A stretch of DNA of 64,000 bases from Anaerolineaceae bacterium. Its GTDB lineage: Bacteria > Chloroflexota > Anaerolineae > Anaerolineales > UBA11657. Positions within the stretch are counted from its first letter, which is position 1. Each line of letters opens with the position of its first letter. A program made the position numbers and the translations under genes. Below are positions 1 to 9,211 of this stretch, in pieces. The notes under the pieces were generated by a model. The model was not told where the DNA came from, searched no databases, and saw nothing but the letters and a program-made list of their open reading frames with translations. The stretch is from assembly GCA_003569365.1 (NCBI GenBank), contig BGOS01000006.1, positions 124,001-188,000 of the forward strand, given 5' to 3'.

Positions 1-1
1 G

Positions 2-658
2 CAGCAGGGCATAACCACCCAGCAGCTAAATACACGCGCTGGCACGCTGCAGCTTGAGGGGCAGGTGACGATTGCTGCCGGCGAGCGCAGCCTTGTGATC
101 CTGCATCGGGCCGACACCGCACCAACGCTGGAGGTGACGGACCTGTGGCCGCCCGGCAGCACGCTGCTGATTGACCCGCTGACCGGCGCGAGTGAAACGC
201 GGCGGGCGGACGGCACGGTTGCGCGCCAGCTGCTAATGGATGCGGTGGGCGATACGCGCGGCATGCCGGCGTATCTGGATATCAAGTCAGTGGACCGCCA
301 GTTCGATGCGGCGGGCAGCTACATTCTGCGCATCACAACCAATACCGCCCACGAAGGAAAATTTATTTGGAGCTTTCAAGAGCTGGAGATTGCCATTGGC
401 GAGGAGCGGATTGTGCAGCGCACGCTGAGCAGCGGCAAACAATTGAACTTGTACTATCCAACCAAAGGCAAGTACAGCGACTACACCGGAACGGTGGTGG
501 TGCAGGCCAACACCGTGACTTGGCCGCTGCAAGATGGCGGACTGCTGCCCTTTGCTGCACGCAGCGCTACAAGTGCTGCGGCCGTGGACAAGACGGAAGC
601 CTATCCGGCTGAACTATTTAGCAGCTTGTGGGAGCTGGCTGCCGCAAGCTGCGGCTAA
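2..658 (+). CDS. Hypothetical protein, C-terminal part (cut by window edge)
   Basis: The reading frame is open from the first bases of the window to a TAA stop, so only the last ~218 residues are visible; the GTG at 65 is an internal valine rather than a proven start. The sequence alternates short hydrophobic and polar stretches (for example LWPPGSTLLIDPLTG and YILRITTNTAHEGKF), which looks like a beta-rich extracellular or carbohydrate-binding fold. I see no membrane segment, no catalytic motif and no family I can name. Its stop overlaps the stop of the convergent 2-hydroxyacid dehydrogenase gene by four bases, with no room for a terminator. Function unknown. Confidence 0.55.
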   Translation, partial: QQGITTQQLNTRAGTLQLEGQVTIAAGERSLVILHRADTAPTLEVTDLWPPGSTLLIDPLTGASETRRADGTVARQLLMDAVGDTRGMPAYLDIKSVDRQFDAAGSYILRITTNTAHEGKFIWSFQELEIAIGEERIVQRTLSSGKQLNLYYPTKGKYSDYTGTVVVQANTVTWPLQDGGLLPFAARSATSAAAVDKTEAYPAELFSSLWELAAASCG

Positions 659-1623
659 ACGGTACCGTACACCTGCGGGTTGGCGCAGTGCGGCATGCGC
701 GCTCCGGCCAAAGCGGCCAGCAGATTTTCTGCAGCCAGCACTGCCATTCGGTCGCGGGTTTGCAGCGTGGCGCTGCCCACATGCGGCGTGATGGTCAGGT
801 TATCCAGCTGCAGCAGCGGGCTGTCCATCAAGATTGGCTCAGGATCTGTTACATCAAGCGCGGCGTGTGCAATCTGCCCGGCATGCAGCGCGGCATACAG
901 CGCTTGCGGATCCACAATAGCACCGCGCGCGGTGTTGATGAGCACAGCGCTGCGCTTCATCAGGTCAAACTGCGGCGCGCCAATCATGTGGCGCGTTTGC
1001 GGATTTAGCGGCGTGTGCAGCGTGATGAAGTCAGACTCGCGCAGCAGTGTCGCAAGCGGTACATGTTGGGCAGCACGTGCTGCCACAGCCCGGTGCTGCG
1101 CGTAAAGCACGCGCATCCCAAACCCGTGCGCGCGCCGCGCCACTGCCTGTCCAATCCGCCCGAAACCCACGCAGCCCAGCGTGGCGCCATGCACATCCAA
1201 GCCCAGCATGAACGTTGGGTCAAAGGTTTTCCAATTGCCGCTGCGCACAAAGCGTTCGCCCGCAACAACGCGCCGCGCTGCTGCCAGCAGCAATGCCCAC
1301 GCCAAATCTGCCGTGGTCTCCGTGAGCACACCGGGTGTATGGCCCACCGGTATTCCGCGCGCAGTGCAGGCATCAAGGTCAATGTTGTCCACACCCACCG
1401 CCATCTGGCTCACCACGCGCAGCTGCGACCCGGCCGCATCCAGCAGCGCATCATCCACGCGATCAGTCACGAGAGAAAGCAGCCCGCTGCAACCGGCAAT
1501 TTGTGCACGCAAAACTTCTGCCGGCGGCGGCATTTCCCCGGGCCATACCGTAACGGCAGCTGCGTCCTGCAAACGCAATAGCCCCGCTGCGGGAATCTTG
1601 CGCGTCACAAACACGCGCGGCAT
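655..1623 (-). CDS. D-isomer-specific 2-hydroxyacid dehydrogenase (glyoxylate/hydroxypyruvate reductase type)
   Basis: NAD(P)-dependent reduction of a 2-oxo acid to the D-2-hydroxy acid, in the cytoplasm. About 322 residues, normal for the family. The Rossmann motif GCVGFGRIGQ lies near residue 145; the catalytic Arg is in NTARGAIVD, the Glu in DVTDPEPI and the His in TPHVGSAT, so the Arg-Glu-His set is complete. I start at the ATG at 1623; a GTG three codons upstream (1632) is also possible. It is the last gene of the operon that begins with malate synthase, which favours glyoxylate or hydroxypyruvate as substrate, but phosphoglycerate or another 2-oxo acid cannot be excluded. Confidence 0.88.
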   Translation of the reverse strand: MPRVFVTRKIPAAGLLRLQDAAAVTVWPGEMPPPAEVLRAQIAGCSGLLSLVTDRVDDALLDAAGSQLRVVSQMAVGVDNIDLDACTARGIPVGHTPGVLTETTADLAWALLLAAARRVVAGERFVRSGNWKTFDPTFMLGLDVHGATLGCVGFGRIGQAVARRAHGFGMRVLYAQHRAVAARAAQHVPLATLLRESDFITLHTPLNPQTRHMIGAPQFDLMKRSAVLINTARGAIVDPQALYAALHAGQIAHAALDVTDPEPILMDSPLLQLDNLTITPHVGSATLQTRDRMAVLAAENLLAALAGARMPHCANPQVYGTV

Positions 1624-1635
1624 AGCTGCCACGCG

Positions 1636-2370
1636 TTAACCGGTTTCCACGCGCAGCTTGTGCGCCGTAACCACGCGCTGCATTGCAGGAGCGGCATCCC
1701 GCACTACCGGCCCATGCCCCATGCAGAGCACATCCGGTGCCAGTGCACACAAGCGCACAGCAGAATGCAGCGCGGCGCGTTCATCCCAGGTGTTCATGCC
1801 ATCCGACACGCCCAACCGACCGCCGAAATTCTTGAACGCATCGCCAGCAAACAGCAGCCGCTGCGCTCCCGCGTAAAAAGAACAATGCCCGGGTGTATGC
1901 CCTGGAGTGTTCAGTACCTGCAACCCGTCCAGTACCGGCAGCAGCTCGCCATCCGCCAGCGTTGCATCACATGCCAGCGGCTTGAAAGCGAAAAAACTGG
2001 CGGCCAGCTGCAACGCCACTTTAAGCATCCCATGCGCCCGTAGTTCACGTGATGGCTTGCCCGCCGCCAGCGATGCAGCTTCACCGGCTGGCACGCACAA
2101 GCGCGCAGCGCCGCCCGCGGCCCGCGCAGCTGCCTGCAGTCGCGCAGCACAGCCCACATGATCGCCATCCGCATGCGTTATCAAAATCAGCCGCAGGTCG
2201 CGCAGCGCCCACCCGCTTGCATCAATCGCCTGCAAGATGCGGCGCTCGTCAGCGGGCATGCCCGCATCAATCAACACCAATCCGTCCGCATCCGCAATCA
2301 AATAGCAATTTACAATGCCGCCGCGAATTTGCGTTATGCCCGGCAGCACCGGCACCAGCGTGGCACTCAC
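1636..2370 (-). CDS. MBL-fold metallo-hydrolase
   Basis: A metallo-beta-lactamase-fold hydrolase of 244 residues. The metal motif is THADGDHVG near residue 80, an HxDxDH form of the usual HxHxDH; later ligands are the His in NTPGHTPGH, the Asp in FAGDAFKNF and the His in CMGHGP near the C-terminus. I chose the GTG at 2370 because it overlaps the TGA of the upstream exporter gene as GTGA, which points to translational coupling; the longer frame upstream of it is rich in Arg and Trp and is not protein-like. Substrate unknown: lactone, thioester and phosphodiester hydrolases share this fold. In this operon a role in hydroxyacid or glyoxal thioester handling is conceivable but unproved. Confidence 0.85.
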   Translation of the reverse strand: MSATLVPVLPGITQIRGGIVNCYLIADADGLVLIDAGMPADERRILQAIDASGWALRDLRLILITHADGDHVGCAARLQAAARAAGGAARLCVPAGEAASLAAGKPSRELRAHGMLKVALQLAASFFAFKPLACDATLADGELLPVLDGLQVLNTPGHTPGHCSFYAGAQRLLFAGDAFKNFGGRLGVSDGMNTWDERAALHSAVRLCALAPDVLCMGHGPVVRDAAPAMQRVVTAHKLRVETG

Positions 2371-3002
2371 CCCAGCAGCGCCAAAATCTTGCCGCCGGCG
2401 TCGGCCAAAAAGCGCACGCCCACAAACAACAAAAAGACCCCGCACACGCCAAAGAGTATTTTCTGGAAGCGGTCGCCCAGCAGTTGCCCGCCGCCAAACG
2501 CAGTTGCGGACAACAAGTAACACCAGATCAGATCACAGGTCCAGTGCGCAACTGCCAGCACAACCACTGCCAGCACGCCAAATTCGCCAGCCCGCATTAT
2601 TAACACGGTACCCACGGTTGCCCACCAAACCAGCAAGTACGGGTTCGCTGCGGAAAGTACCAGCCCCGCCACCAACGGTGAGCTTTGATCCATGGGCATC
2701 GGCGGGGAATCATCCGCCACTTGCGCCCGCGCACCGCGCAGCAAGCCCGCTCCCATCCACAGCAGCACAACACCGCCAAGCACGCCCACCACTGTCGCCA
2801 CTATCGGCTGGCCCAACACCGCGCCCACTCCCAAATACAAACCAAAGATTAGCGGGAACTCGACAATCCCATGCCCGATCGCAATCGCCACGCCGGCGTG
2901 CGGCGACTTGCTGCCATGCCCCACACACACCGCCGTCACCGGCCCCGGCGCAATCACGCCCGACAGCGAGATCAGTACCGCTTCAATCAGAAATGCCCAC
3001 AT
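2367..3002 (-). CDS. LysE/RhtB-family exporter
   Basis: About 211 residues with roughly six hydrophobic segments. The N-terminal part has the LysE-family signature region (SGVIAPGPVTAVCVG) near residue 15-30, and SAANPYLLVWW lies mid-protein. Family members export amino acids or other small metabolites by exchange with the membrane potential. The ATG at 3002 starts directly before the hydrophobic helix; the longer frame upstream runs into the aldo/keto reductase gene. The start lies inside the last 20 bases of the upstream gene and the stop forms GTGA with the downstream hydrolase start, so the three are almost certainly one transcript. Cargo unknown. Confidence 0.85.
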   Translation of the reverse strand: MWAFLIEAVLISLSGVIAPGPVTAVCVGHGSKSPHAGVAIAIGHGIVEFPLIFGLYLGVGAVLGQPIVATVVGVLGGVVLLWMGAGLLRGARAQVADDSPPMPMDQSSPLVAGLVLSAANPYLLVWWATVGTVLIMRAGEFGVLAVVVLAVAHWTCDLIWCYLLSATAFGGGQLLGDRFQKILFGVCGVFLLFVGVRFLADAGGKILALLG

Positions 3003-3990
3003 GCATCCGCATCCATCCGCTGTTATTATGAAAATCAGTGACAGCGCTGCCCGGTGGCACAAGCGCATCGATTGCGCTGCGCAGCTCTGGAGTTAAATCG
3101 AGTGCCAGTGCATTCAGGTACGCATCGAGCTGCGCAATGTTGCGCGGCCCGATGATGGGCGCAGTGACAGCGGGCTGCCCGCAAAGCCAGCGCACTGCCA
3201 GCGCTGCTGGCTCACAGCCGTGCGTGCGCGCCAGCTCCGCAAAGCGCTGTGCAGTCCGCACTGCCTGGGGCGTCACGCGCGCCGCATACGGTCCACCCCA
3301 GCGCTGCGCGCGCGTGTCTGCTTGCGGCGTGCCATCTTGCGGGTAGCGGCCGGCCAGCAGGCCCATTGCCAGCGGCGACCATGGCAACAGCGCCAACTGA
3401 TAACGCTCAGCCAAAGGCACCAGTTCGTTTTCAATGCGCCGGTCCAAAATGTTATACGGCGGCTGCTCGGACACCATGCGCGCCCAGCCATGGCGGTCGC
3501 TCAGCGCAAGGCCCTCCATCACCAGCCACGCCGGATAGCCGGAGCAGCCGATGTAGCGCACCTTGCCGGCGCGCACCACATCGTCCAGCGCGCGCAGCGT
3601 CTCGTCTTGCGCCAGGTCAAATTGCGGGCGGTGCACTTGATACAGATCCACCCAGTCTGTCTGCAGGCGGCGCAGCGAGTCATCCAGCGCCGCAATCAAG
3701 TGGCGGCGCGAGTTGCCGCGGTCGTTCACATCTTCTGATTGCGCAAAGTGAAACTTGGTTGCGAGCACCACGTGCTGTCGCCGCCCGCCGCTCAACGCGC
3801 GGCCCACTATGCTTTCGCTGTTGCCGCGGCCATAACTGTTGGAGGTATCCACAAAGTTTATGCCCTGCGCCAGTGCGTGATGCAGCAGCGCAATTGCCTC
3901 AGGTTCCGGCGTGGGTTCGCCAAAATTCAGCGCGCCAAGGCACAGCGGGGAAACCCGCACGCCGGTGCGCCCCAGCAGGCGGTACTCCAT
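2983..3990 (-). CDS. Aldo/keto reductase
   Basis: NAD(P)H-dependent reductase of aldehydes and ketones with a TIM-barrel fold, 335 residues. The catalytic tetrad is visible: Asp and Tyr in NFVDTSNSYGRG (about residues 48-54), Lys in ATKFHF (about 79) and His in YQVHRP (about 119). The C-terminal cofactor region (APIIGPRNIAQ) is typical of the AKR subgroup related to YajO/YghZ. It starts 19 bases after the malate synthase stop and overlaps the start of the LysE-type gene by 20 bases. The specific substrate cannot be read from sequence. Confidence 0.9.
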   Translation of the reverse strand: MEYRLLGRTGVRVSPLCLGALNFGEPTPEPEAIALLHHALAQGINFVDTSNSYGRGNSESIVGRALSGGRRQHVVLATKFHFAQSEDVNDRGNSRRHLIAALDDSLRRLQTDWVDLYQVHRPQFDLAQDETLRALDDVVRAGKVRYIGCSGYPAWLVMEGLALSDRHGWARMVSEQPPYNILDRRIENELVPLAERYQLALLPWSPLAMGLLAGRYPQDGTPQADTRAQRWGGPYAARVTPQAVRTAQRFAELARTHGCEPAALAVRWLCGQPAVTAPIIGPRNIAQLDAYLNALALDLTPELRSAIDALVPPGSAVTDFHNNSGWMRMHVGISD

Positions 3991-4009
3991 CAGTGCGCCC
4001 GCTGCTATC

Positions 4010-5611
4010 TCAGATGCGGGCGTACGCGCCCAGCGTCAGGAAGTCCGCAAATTCGTCGGTCAGCACCAGCTCATCCAACATTTGGCGCGCTTGCAAAAAG
4101 TTGCCGCGCGTATAAGCCTCAGCGCCCAGTGTGGCGCGCAGCTCATCCGCCTGCTCACCGGCCAGCGCGCGGTACAGCTGCGGCGTGATGCTGCGCCCGT
4201 CTGCCAGCTTTGCATCCGGTTGATGCGTCCACTGCCATAACTGCGAGCGCGAGATCTCAGCCGTGGCCGCATCCTCCATCAAGTTATAGATTGGCACGCA
4301 CCCCACTCCACCCAGCCACGCGGCAAGATACTGCAGTGCCACGCTGATGTTGTTGCGCAGTCCCGCCTCGGTCACCGTGCCCCCCGGCACGCCCAACTCC
4401 AACAACTGCGCTGCCCGCGTGTCAACTTCGCTGCGCAGCCGCTCCTTCTGGTGCGGCCGCGTGCCCAGCTGCGCGTCAAACGCAGCCTGTGCCACCGGCA
4501 CCAAATCCGGATGCGCCACCCAGGTGCCATCGAATCCATCGGCTGCTTCGCGCTGCTTGTCGTCGCGCACACGCTCCAGCGCCACGCGGTTCACCTCCGC
4601 ATCCTTGCGGCTGGGAATGAAAGCCGCCATGCCGCCGATGGCGTGCGCACCGTGCGCATGGCAGGTCTTCACCAGCAACTCCGTGTAGGCGCGCATGAAT
4701 GGCACCGTCATTGTGATCTGCGCGCGGTCCGGCAGCCGCGCGGGCACCACTCCATGCAGCTTGCGAATAACGCTGAAGATGTAATCCCAGCGCCCGGCAT
4801 TCAGGCCACTGCAATGCGCGCGCAGTTCGTACAAAATTTCCGGCATCTCAAACGCTGCCAAAATATTTTCGATCAGCACCGTGACGCGGATGGTTCCGGG
4901 CGGCAGCCCCAACTGCTGCTGCGCAAAAACAAACACATCGTTCCAAAGGCGCGCCTCCAAGCGGCCCTCCAGCTTGGGAATATAAAAGTACGGGCCGCTC
5001 TTGCGCGCCAGCAGCTCGTGCGCGTTATGAAAAAAGTACAAGCCAAAATCAAATAAGCTTGCCGATACACGCTTTCCATTCAAAAGCGCATGCTTCTCTT
5101 CCAAGTGCCAGCCGCGCGGGCGCACCAGCAGCGTCGCCACCTGCGCGTTTAGCTTGTAGCTCCGGCCATCCTGCGCTTCAAAAGCGATTGTGCGCCGCAC
5201 AGCATCCATCAGGTTCAACTGGCCGGAAATGTTGTTGTGCCATGTGGGCGAATTGGAGTCTTCAAAGTCCGCCATGAACATGCGCGCACCTGAGTTGAGC
5301 GCGTTGATCACCATCTTGCGATCCACCGGCCCGGTTATCTCAACGCGCCGGTCCTGCAAATCTGCGGGGGTGTCTGCCACGCGCCACTCACCGCTGCGAA
5401 TTGCCTCAGTCTCTTTGGGGAACTGCGGCAGCTGCCCCGCGCGCAGTGCCAGCTGCCGCTGGCTGCGCGCAGCCAGCAGTTCACGCCGGCGTGCGCCAAA
5501 CGCATGCTCCAATTGCGCCACAAACTGCAGCGCTTCGACACTCAGCACATGCGCAAACTCCGGCGCAATCGGCACTTCCAACTGCAAACTACCTGCGGAA
5601 ACTTCTGGCAT
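4010..5611 (-). CDS. aceB: Malate synthase A
   Basis: Condenses glyoxylate with acetyl-CoA to give malate. The 533 residues match the length of the malate synthase A branch rather than the ~720-residue G form. Diagnostic stretches are [13 protein letters not shown] near residue 115, the family signature [11 protein letters not shown] in the middle, [13 protein letters not shown] and the C-terminal half with [18 protein letters not shown]. No isocitrate lyase gene is in the window, so the enzyme may serve a glyoxylate bypass encoded elsewhere or consume glyoxylate from purine, glycine or glycolate breakdown. It is the first gene of a five-gene operon and diverges from the arginase-family gene across 79 bases. 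Confidence 0.95.
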   Translation of the reverse strand: MPEVSAGSLQLEVPIAPEFAHVLSVEALQFVAQLEHAFGARRRELLAARSQRQLALRAGQLPQFPKETEAIRSGEWRVADTPADLQDRRVEITGPVDRKMVINALNSGARMFMADFEDSNSPTWHNNISGQLNLMDAVRRTIAFEAQDGRSYKLNAQVATLLVRPRGWHLEEKHALLNGKRVSASLFDFGLYFFHNAHELLARKSGPYFYIPKLEGRLEARLWNDVFVFAQQQLGLPPGTIRVTVLIENILAAFEMPEILYELRAHCSGLNAGRWDYIFSVIRKLHGVVPARLPDRAQITMTVPFMRAYTELLVKTCHAHGAHAIGGMAAFIPSRKDAEVNRVALERVRDDKQREAADGFDGTWVAHPDLVPVAQAAFDAQLGTRPHQKERLRSEVDTRAAQLLELGVPGGTVTEAGLRNNISVALQYLAAWLGGVGCVPIYNLMEDAATAEISRSQLWQWTHQPDAKLADGRSITPQLYRALAGEQADELRATLGAEAYTRGNFLQARQMLDELVLTDEFADFLTLGAYARI

Positions 5612-5690
5612 TTATGAAACCCTCGTGATGGCAGGGGTAAAATTGCACAATGGACTTGTGCCCCGAAAGTATAGCTGAGGCAAGACCAAG

Positions 5691-6638
5691 ATGACTGCAA
5701 ACGCGGCGCTTGGCGCCCATCTGCAGCCCTTTGCGGGCATCCCCACGTTTATGCGCCAGCCTGCCTCGCGCGAACTGGCCGGGGCGGATGTGTGCGTGAT
5801 GGGCGTGCCGGTGGACAGCGGCGTCAGCCATCGCCCCGGCTGCCGCTTCGGGCCGCGCAAAATCCGCGAACTCTCACTGCTGCTGTGGGGCTACAACAAT
5901 GTGCTTGGCGTGGCACCGCTGGATCATTTGCGCCTTGTGGATTATGGAGATGTAAACGCGCCACCGGTGGATTTGCGTGCGGCGCACACTGCCATCGAAG
6001 CGGAAGCTGCTGCCGTGTTGGAAGCCGGCTGCACTTTGCTGGCGCTCGGCGGCGACCATTCCATCTCGCTGCCGTTGCTGCGCGCGCACGCCCGCCGCCA
6101 CGGCGCACTCGCCGTTGTGCACTTTGATGCGCACCCGGACTGCTGGGAGTCCGAATTTGCCGGCCATCCCTACAGCCACGGCACTCCATTCCGGCACGCG
6201 CTGCAAGAGGGGCTGATCGACCCGGCAGCGTATGTGCAAATCGGCATCCGCGGCTCCACCAGCAGTGCCAACGACTACGCTGACGCGCGCGCACTCGGCG
6301 CCCGCATCATCACCGCCGATGAGGCGCAGGCACGCGGTGTGCCAGCCGTGCTGGCGGAGGTGCAGGCGCAAATGGGGCGCCGCAAAGTTTATGTTTCAAT
6401 GGACATCGACTCCGCCGACCCCGCTTACGCGCCCGGCACGGGCACGCCGGAAGTGGGCGGGTTCTCCAGCCGCGAGCTGCTGCAGTATGTGCGCGGCTTG
6501 CGCGATTTACACCTGGTGGGTTTTGACATTGTTGAGGTGAGCCCGCCTTACGACCATGGCGACATCACCGCAGTACTGGCTGCCAATCTGGCATTTGAGT
6601 TTTTGTCGCTGCTCGCACTTCAGCACAAGCAGGGTTAG
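5691..6638 (+). CDS. Arginase/agmatinase-family ureohydrolase
   Basis: Binuclear manganese hydrolase releasing urea from a guanidino compound. The 315-residue length fits. The metal motifs are all present: GGDHSISL near residue 120, DAHPDCW near 145 and SMDIDSADP near 235, followed by GTGTPEVGG. The insertion pattern resembles agmatinase/guanidinobutyrase (SpeB group) more than classical arginase, but the sequence does not decide between agmatine, guanidinobutyrate and similar substrates. It stands alone on the plus strand, divergent from aceB and convergent with the M24 peptidase gene 44 bases downstream. Confidence 0.88.
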   Translation: MTANAALGAHLQPFAGIPTFMRQPASRELAGADVCVMGVPVDSGVSHRPGCRFGPRKIRELSLLLWGYNNVLGVAPLDHLRLVDYGDVNAPPVDLRAAHTAIEAEAAAVLEAGCTLLALGGDHSISLPLLRAHARRHGALAVVHFDAHPDCWESEFAGHPYSHGTPFRHALQEGLIDPAAYVQIGIRGSTSSANDYADARALGARIITADEAQARGVPAVLAEVQAQMGRRKVYVSMDIDSADPAYAPGTGTPEVGGFSSRELLQYVRGLRDLHLVGFDIVEVSPPYDHGDITAVLAANLAFEFLSLLALQHKQG

Positions 6639-6682
6639 CTGCGGAGCGCGGTTTGCGGCGGCACCAAGCGCCCCGCTGAGTC

Positions 6683-7903
6683 TCAGGTTCTTACGAGGTA
6701 TAGCTCAGTTTGTGGTGCGCTGATCAGCTCAGCACCATCGTCAGTTACGAGCGCGTTTTCCTCCAAATAAATCCACCCGTAGCCCGGCACCTGCGCCCCC
6801 AGCTCAATTGCAAAGACGTTGCCGGCCTCGACCGGAACGTACGGCGATTTGCCATAACGCTCCCAGCGCGGCCCCAGCGTGGCACCGCCGTCATGCGCAA
6901 CACGCCCTATGTTGTGGCCGTACGCATGCATGTATTCCGGCAGGCCATGCCGTGTCAGATACTCGCGCGCCACAGAGTCAACTTCCCAGCCGGTCACCCC
7001 CGGTTTCAGCGCCATCAAACCCACCATCAAAGCGCCGCGCACAATCTTCCAAATGTGCATCACCGCGGGCGGTGGCGCAACCTCGCCCGGCGCCAGCACG
7101 TACCACATGCGCTGCAAGTCCGCGCAGAAGCCGTTCTGCTTCACGCCAAAATCAACATGCACCAAGTGCCCGGGCTGCACGCTTAGCTGGCTCGGCGCGC
7201 CATGTCCGATCACCGAGTCCGGTCCGGTGTTCACAATCGGGCAGCCCGCCCAATCCCATGCCGTAGCCAGTCCGTCTTGCTGCAGCCGTTGATGCAAAAA
7301 GTCCGCCAGCTGCTGCTCGGTCACGCCCGGCGCAATGCGTTTGCCAAAATCATCCAGCAGGCGCTCAGTGGTGGCCACAGCCTGCCGGATTAACTGCAGC
7401 TCGCTCGCAGACTTCTGGCCGCGCAGGCTGCTCACCAAATTCTCCGCAGAGACGAGTTGTGCCGGCTGCAGCCCGGCTTCGGCAGCGATTGCCTCGAGGG
7501 TCATGCGCATGCCACTCGTCAGTCCATCCGCAGCCGGGTCGCTTTCAGAAAAGTTTATGGCAAGGCGGCGCGCGCCGCTGCGGCGCAGCAGGTCCGCCAG
7601 CATGGGCCGAATGGATTGGTCATAGCCACTTACGGTGGTGAAGTTGTTCAGGCGCTCAACATTGTTGGCGTCATGGCGGCCGACAAGTGCATGGCTGGCG
7701 CCATCGCGCTGCACCAAAAATGCTGAGTGCCACGTCAGCTCATGCGGATAGATCAACTCCAGCGCCGGATCTTTGCTCAGGCTGGTCTCGCGCACAAACA
7801 CGAGCCACGCATCAAGATCAAGCCGCTCCAGCAGCTGCACAGCCTGCAGCAGTTTCTCGCGTGCAATCAGCACCGCCGGGTCAGAGACTGTGCTGTTGTC
7901 CAT
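6683..7903 (-). CDS. M24-family peptidase (Xaa-Pro aminopeptidase/dipeptidase-like)
   Basis: A 406-residue pita-bread-fold metallopeptidase, probably cleaving N-terminal residues ahead of proline. An N-terminal creatinase-like domain (about residues 15-165) precedes the catalytic domain. The expected metal ligands are visible: Asp in HVDFGVKQ, Asp in ADLQRMW, His in RVAHDGG, Glu in FAIELGAQ and Glu in LEENALV. The enzyme lacks a signal peptide and should be cytoplasmic. Creatinase-like homologues share the fold, so a non-peptide substrate is possible. It lies between the arginase-family and thioredoxin reductase genes with no sign of functional linkage. Confidence 0.88.
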   Translation of the reverse strand: MDNSTVSDPAVLIAREKLLQAVQLLERLDLDAWLVFVRETSLSKDPALELIYPHELTWHSAFLVQRDGASHALVGRHDANNVERLNNFTTVSGYDQSIRPMLADLLRRSGARRLAINFSESDPAADGLTSGMRMTLEAIAAEAGLQPAQLVSAENLVSSLRGQKSASELQLIRQAVATTERLLDDFGKRIAPGVTEQQLADFLHQRLQQDGLATAWDWAGCPIVNTGPDSVIGHGAPSQLSVQPGHLVHVDFGVKQNGFCADLQRMWYVLAPGEVAPPPAVMHIWKIVRGALMVGLMALKPGVTGWEVDSVAREYLTRHGLPEYMHAYGHNIGRVAHDGGATLGPRWERYGKSPYVPVEAGNVFAIELGAQVPGYGWIYLEENALVTDDGAELISAPQTELYLVRT

Positions 7904-7949
7904 TGGTTAAGATATTTTCAGCGGCAGGCACACCACGCGCGCAGCTGCC

Positions 7950-8900
7950 TCAGCCCTCGCGCGCGGCCAGCCAGCGCTCAGCATCCAGCGCTGCCATGCA
8001 GCCGGTGCCGGCTGCCGTCACCGCCTGCCGGTAAACCTTGTCCGCCACATCACCGCATGCAAACACACCCGCCACATTGGTGCGCGTTGTACCGGGTTGT
8101 ACTTTCAAATATCCAAGCTCGTCCATATCCAGCACGCCTTGAAAGAGATGGCTGTTGGGTGTGTGCCCGATTGCAATAAACACGCCGCCCACCGCCAGTT
8201 CGCGCTGCGCACCGGAGCGCACATCCTGCAAACGCACCGCTGAAACGCCGGTTTCCACCGCGCCAACAATCTCTTGGACGGCCACGTTCCACACCAGATC
8301 AATCTTGGGATTCTTGATGGCGCGATCGACCATGAACTTGCTGGCACGCAGCTCGCCGCGGCGATGCAGCACATGTACGCGCGTTGCAAAGTTTGTGAGG
8401 AATAACGCCTCTTCCACGGCCGTGTCGCCGCCACCCACCACCGCCACTTCCTTGCCGCGAAAGAAAAACCCATCGCAGGTGGCACAAGCTGAAACACCGT
8501 GGCCGCGCAGGCGCGTCTCTGAGTCCAGCCCAAGCCAGCGCGCGGAAGCACCGGCGGAAATAATCAGCGCCTCACAGCGCAGCACTTCGCCATCGTCCTC
8601 GAGCACCAGCTCAAACGGATGCTTGTCCACATTCACGCGGGCCACATTTCCGACGCGGAAAGCTGTCCCAAAGCGCTCGGCCTGCGTGCGGAACAACGTC
8701 ATCAGTTCCGGCCCTTGCACGCCATCCGGAAAGCCAGGATAGTTCTCAACGTCTGTCGTAATCATCAGCTGTCCGCCGGCTTCGATGCCCGCCACCACCA
8801 CCGGCGCAAGGTTGGCCCGCGCCGCATAAATTGCTGCCGTCAGCCCGGCTGGGCCGGAGCCCAGGATTACTAATTTGTGGACGTGATTGTTTTCGGTCAT
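7950..8900 (-). CDS. trxB: Thioredoxin-disulfide reductase
   Basis: FAD flavoenzyme that reduces thioredoxin with NADPH. The 316 residues contain the FAD-binding GSGPAGLTAAIYAARA at the N-terminus, the redox-active CATC disulfide (SACATCDGFF) near residue 137, the NADPH motif VGGGDTAVEEALF near 155 and the C-terminal FAD motif GVFACGDVADK. All key residues of the low-molecular-weight TrxR family are intact. It is followed, in the minus direction, by a 46-base gap to the M24 peptidase gene. No thioredoxin gene is in the window. Confidence 0.95.
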   Translation of the reverse strand: MTENNHVHKLVILGSGPAGLTAAIYAARANLAPVVVAGIEAGGQLMITTDVENYPGFPDGVQGPELMTLFRTQAERFGTAFRVGNVARVNVDKHPFELVLEDDGEVLRCEALIISAGASARWLGLDSETRLRGHGVSACATCDGFFFRGKEVAVVGGGDTAVEEALFLTNFATRVHVLHRRGELRASKFMVDRAIKNPKIDLVWNVAVQEIVGAVETGVSAVRLQDVRSGAQRELAVGGVFIAIGHTPNSHLFQGVLDMDELGYLKVQPGTTRTNVAGVFACGDVADKVYRQAVTAAGTGCMAALDAERWLAAREG

Positions 8901-8956
8901 GAAATTTGTTTTGCCTCTGGATTGTTTTTAGCGCTGCCAGAACAGCTGCGCCAGAC

Positions 8957-9187
8957 CTAGATGCGCGCCAGATTTGCAATCTGCCGCAATAAGCTCAACA
9001 CACCAAAGCCCAGCTTTACCGCCTTTGCTGCGGACAATTGCGGCGCATCAGCCTGCTCCTCTGCGCGCCGCTGGTAAAGATAGGCGCCAAACAAGCCAAG
9101 CAATGCGCCCAGCAGCGCTCCCACTACAAGCGGGTTTGCCAGCGGCTGGTTAGCTTTGAAGCGTCTGCGTCCTTTGGTCTTACTCAT
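8957..9187 (-). CDS. Small single-pass membrane protein, hypothetical
   Basis: A 76-residue protein with a basic N-terminus (KTKGRRRFKAN), one hydrophobic segment (VVGALLGALLGLFGAYLY, about residues 22-39) and a charged tail with a second weakly hydrophobic stretch. The glycine-rich helix resembles small YtxH-like envelope proteins, but the similarity is only in style. It lies between the 152-residue membrane protein and trxB on the same strand, 24 bases after the former, so the two may be co-transcribed. Function unknown. Confidence 0.55.
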   Translation of the reverse strand: MSKTKGRRRFKANQPLANPLVVGALLGALLGLFGAYLYQRRAEEQADAPQLSAAKAVKLGFGVLSLLRQIANLARI

Positions 9188-9211
9188 GGCGGCGGCAATA
9201 GACTTGCAGCT

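Noticed and set aside
1015-1581. Long plus-strand frame opposite the 2-hydroxyacid dehydrogenase
   Set aside because: Shadow of a real gene; no motif, and the real gene on the minus strand has all catalytic residues.
2100-2180. HADGDH in the MBL protein as a broken metal site
   Set aside because: HxDxDH variants occur in known active MBL-fold hydrolases, and the other metal ligands are present.
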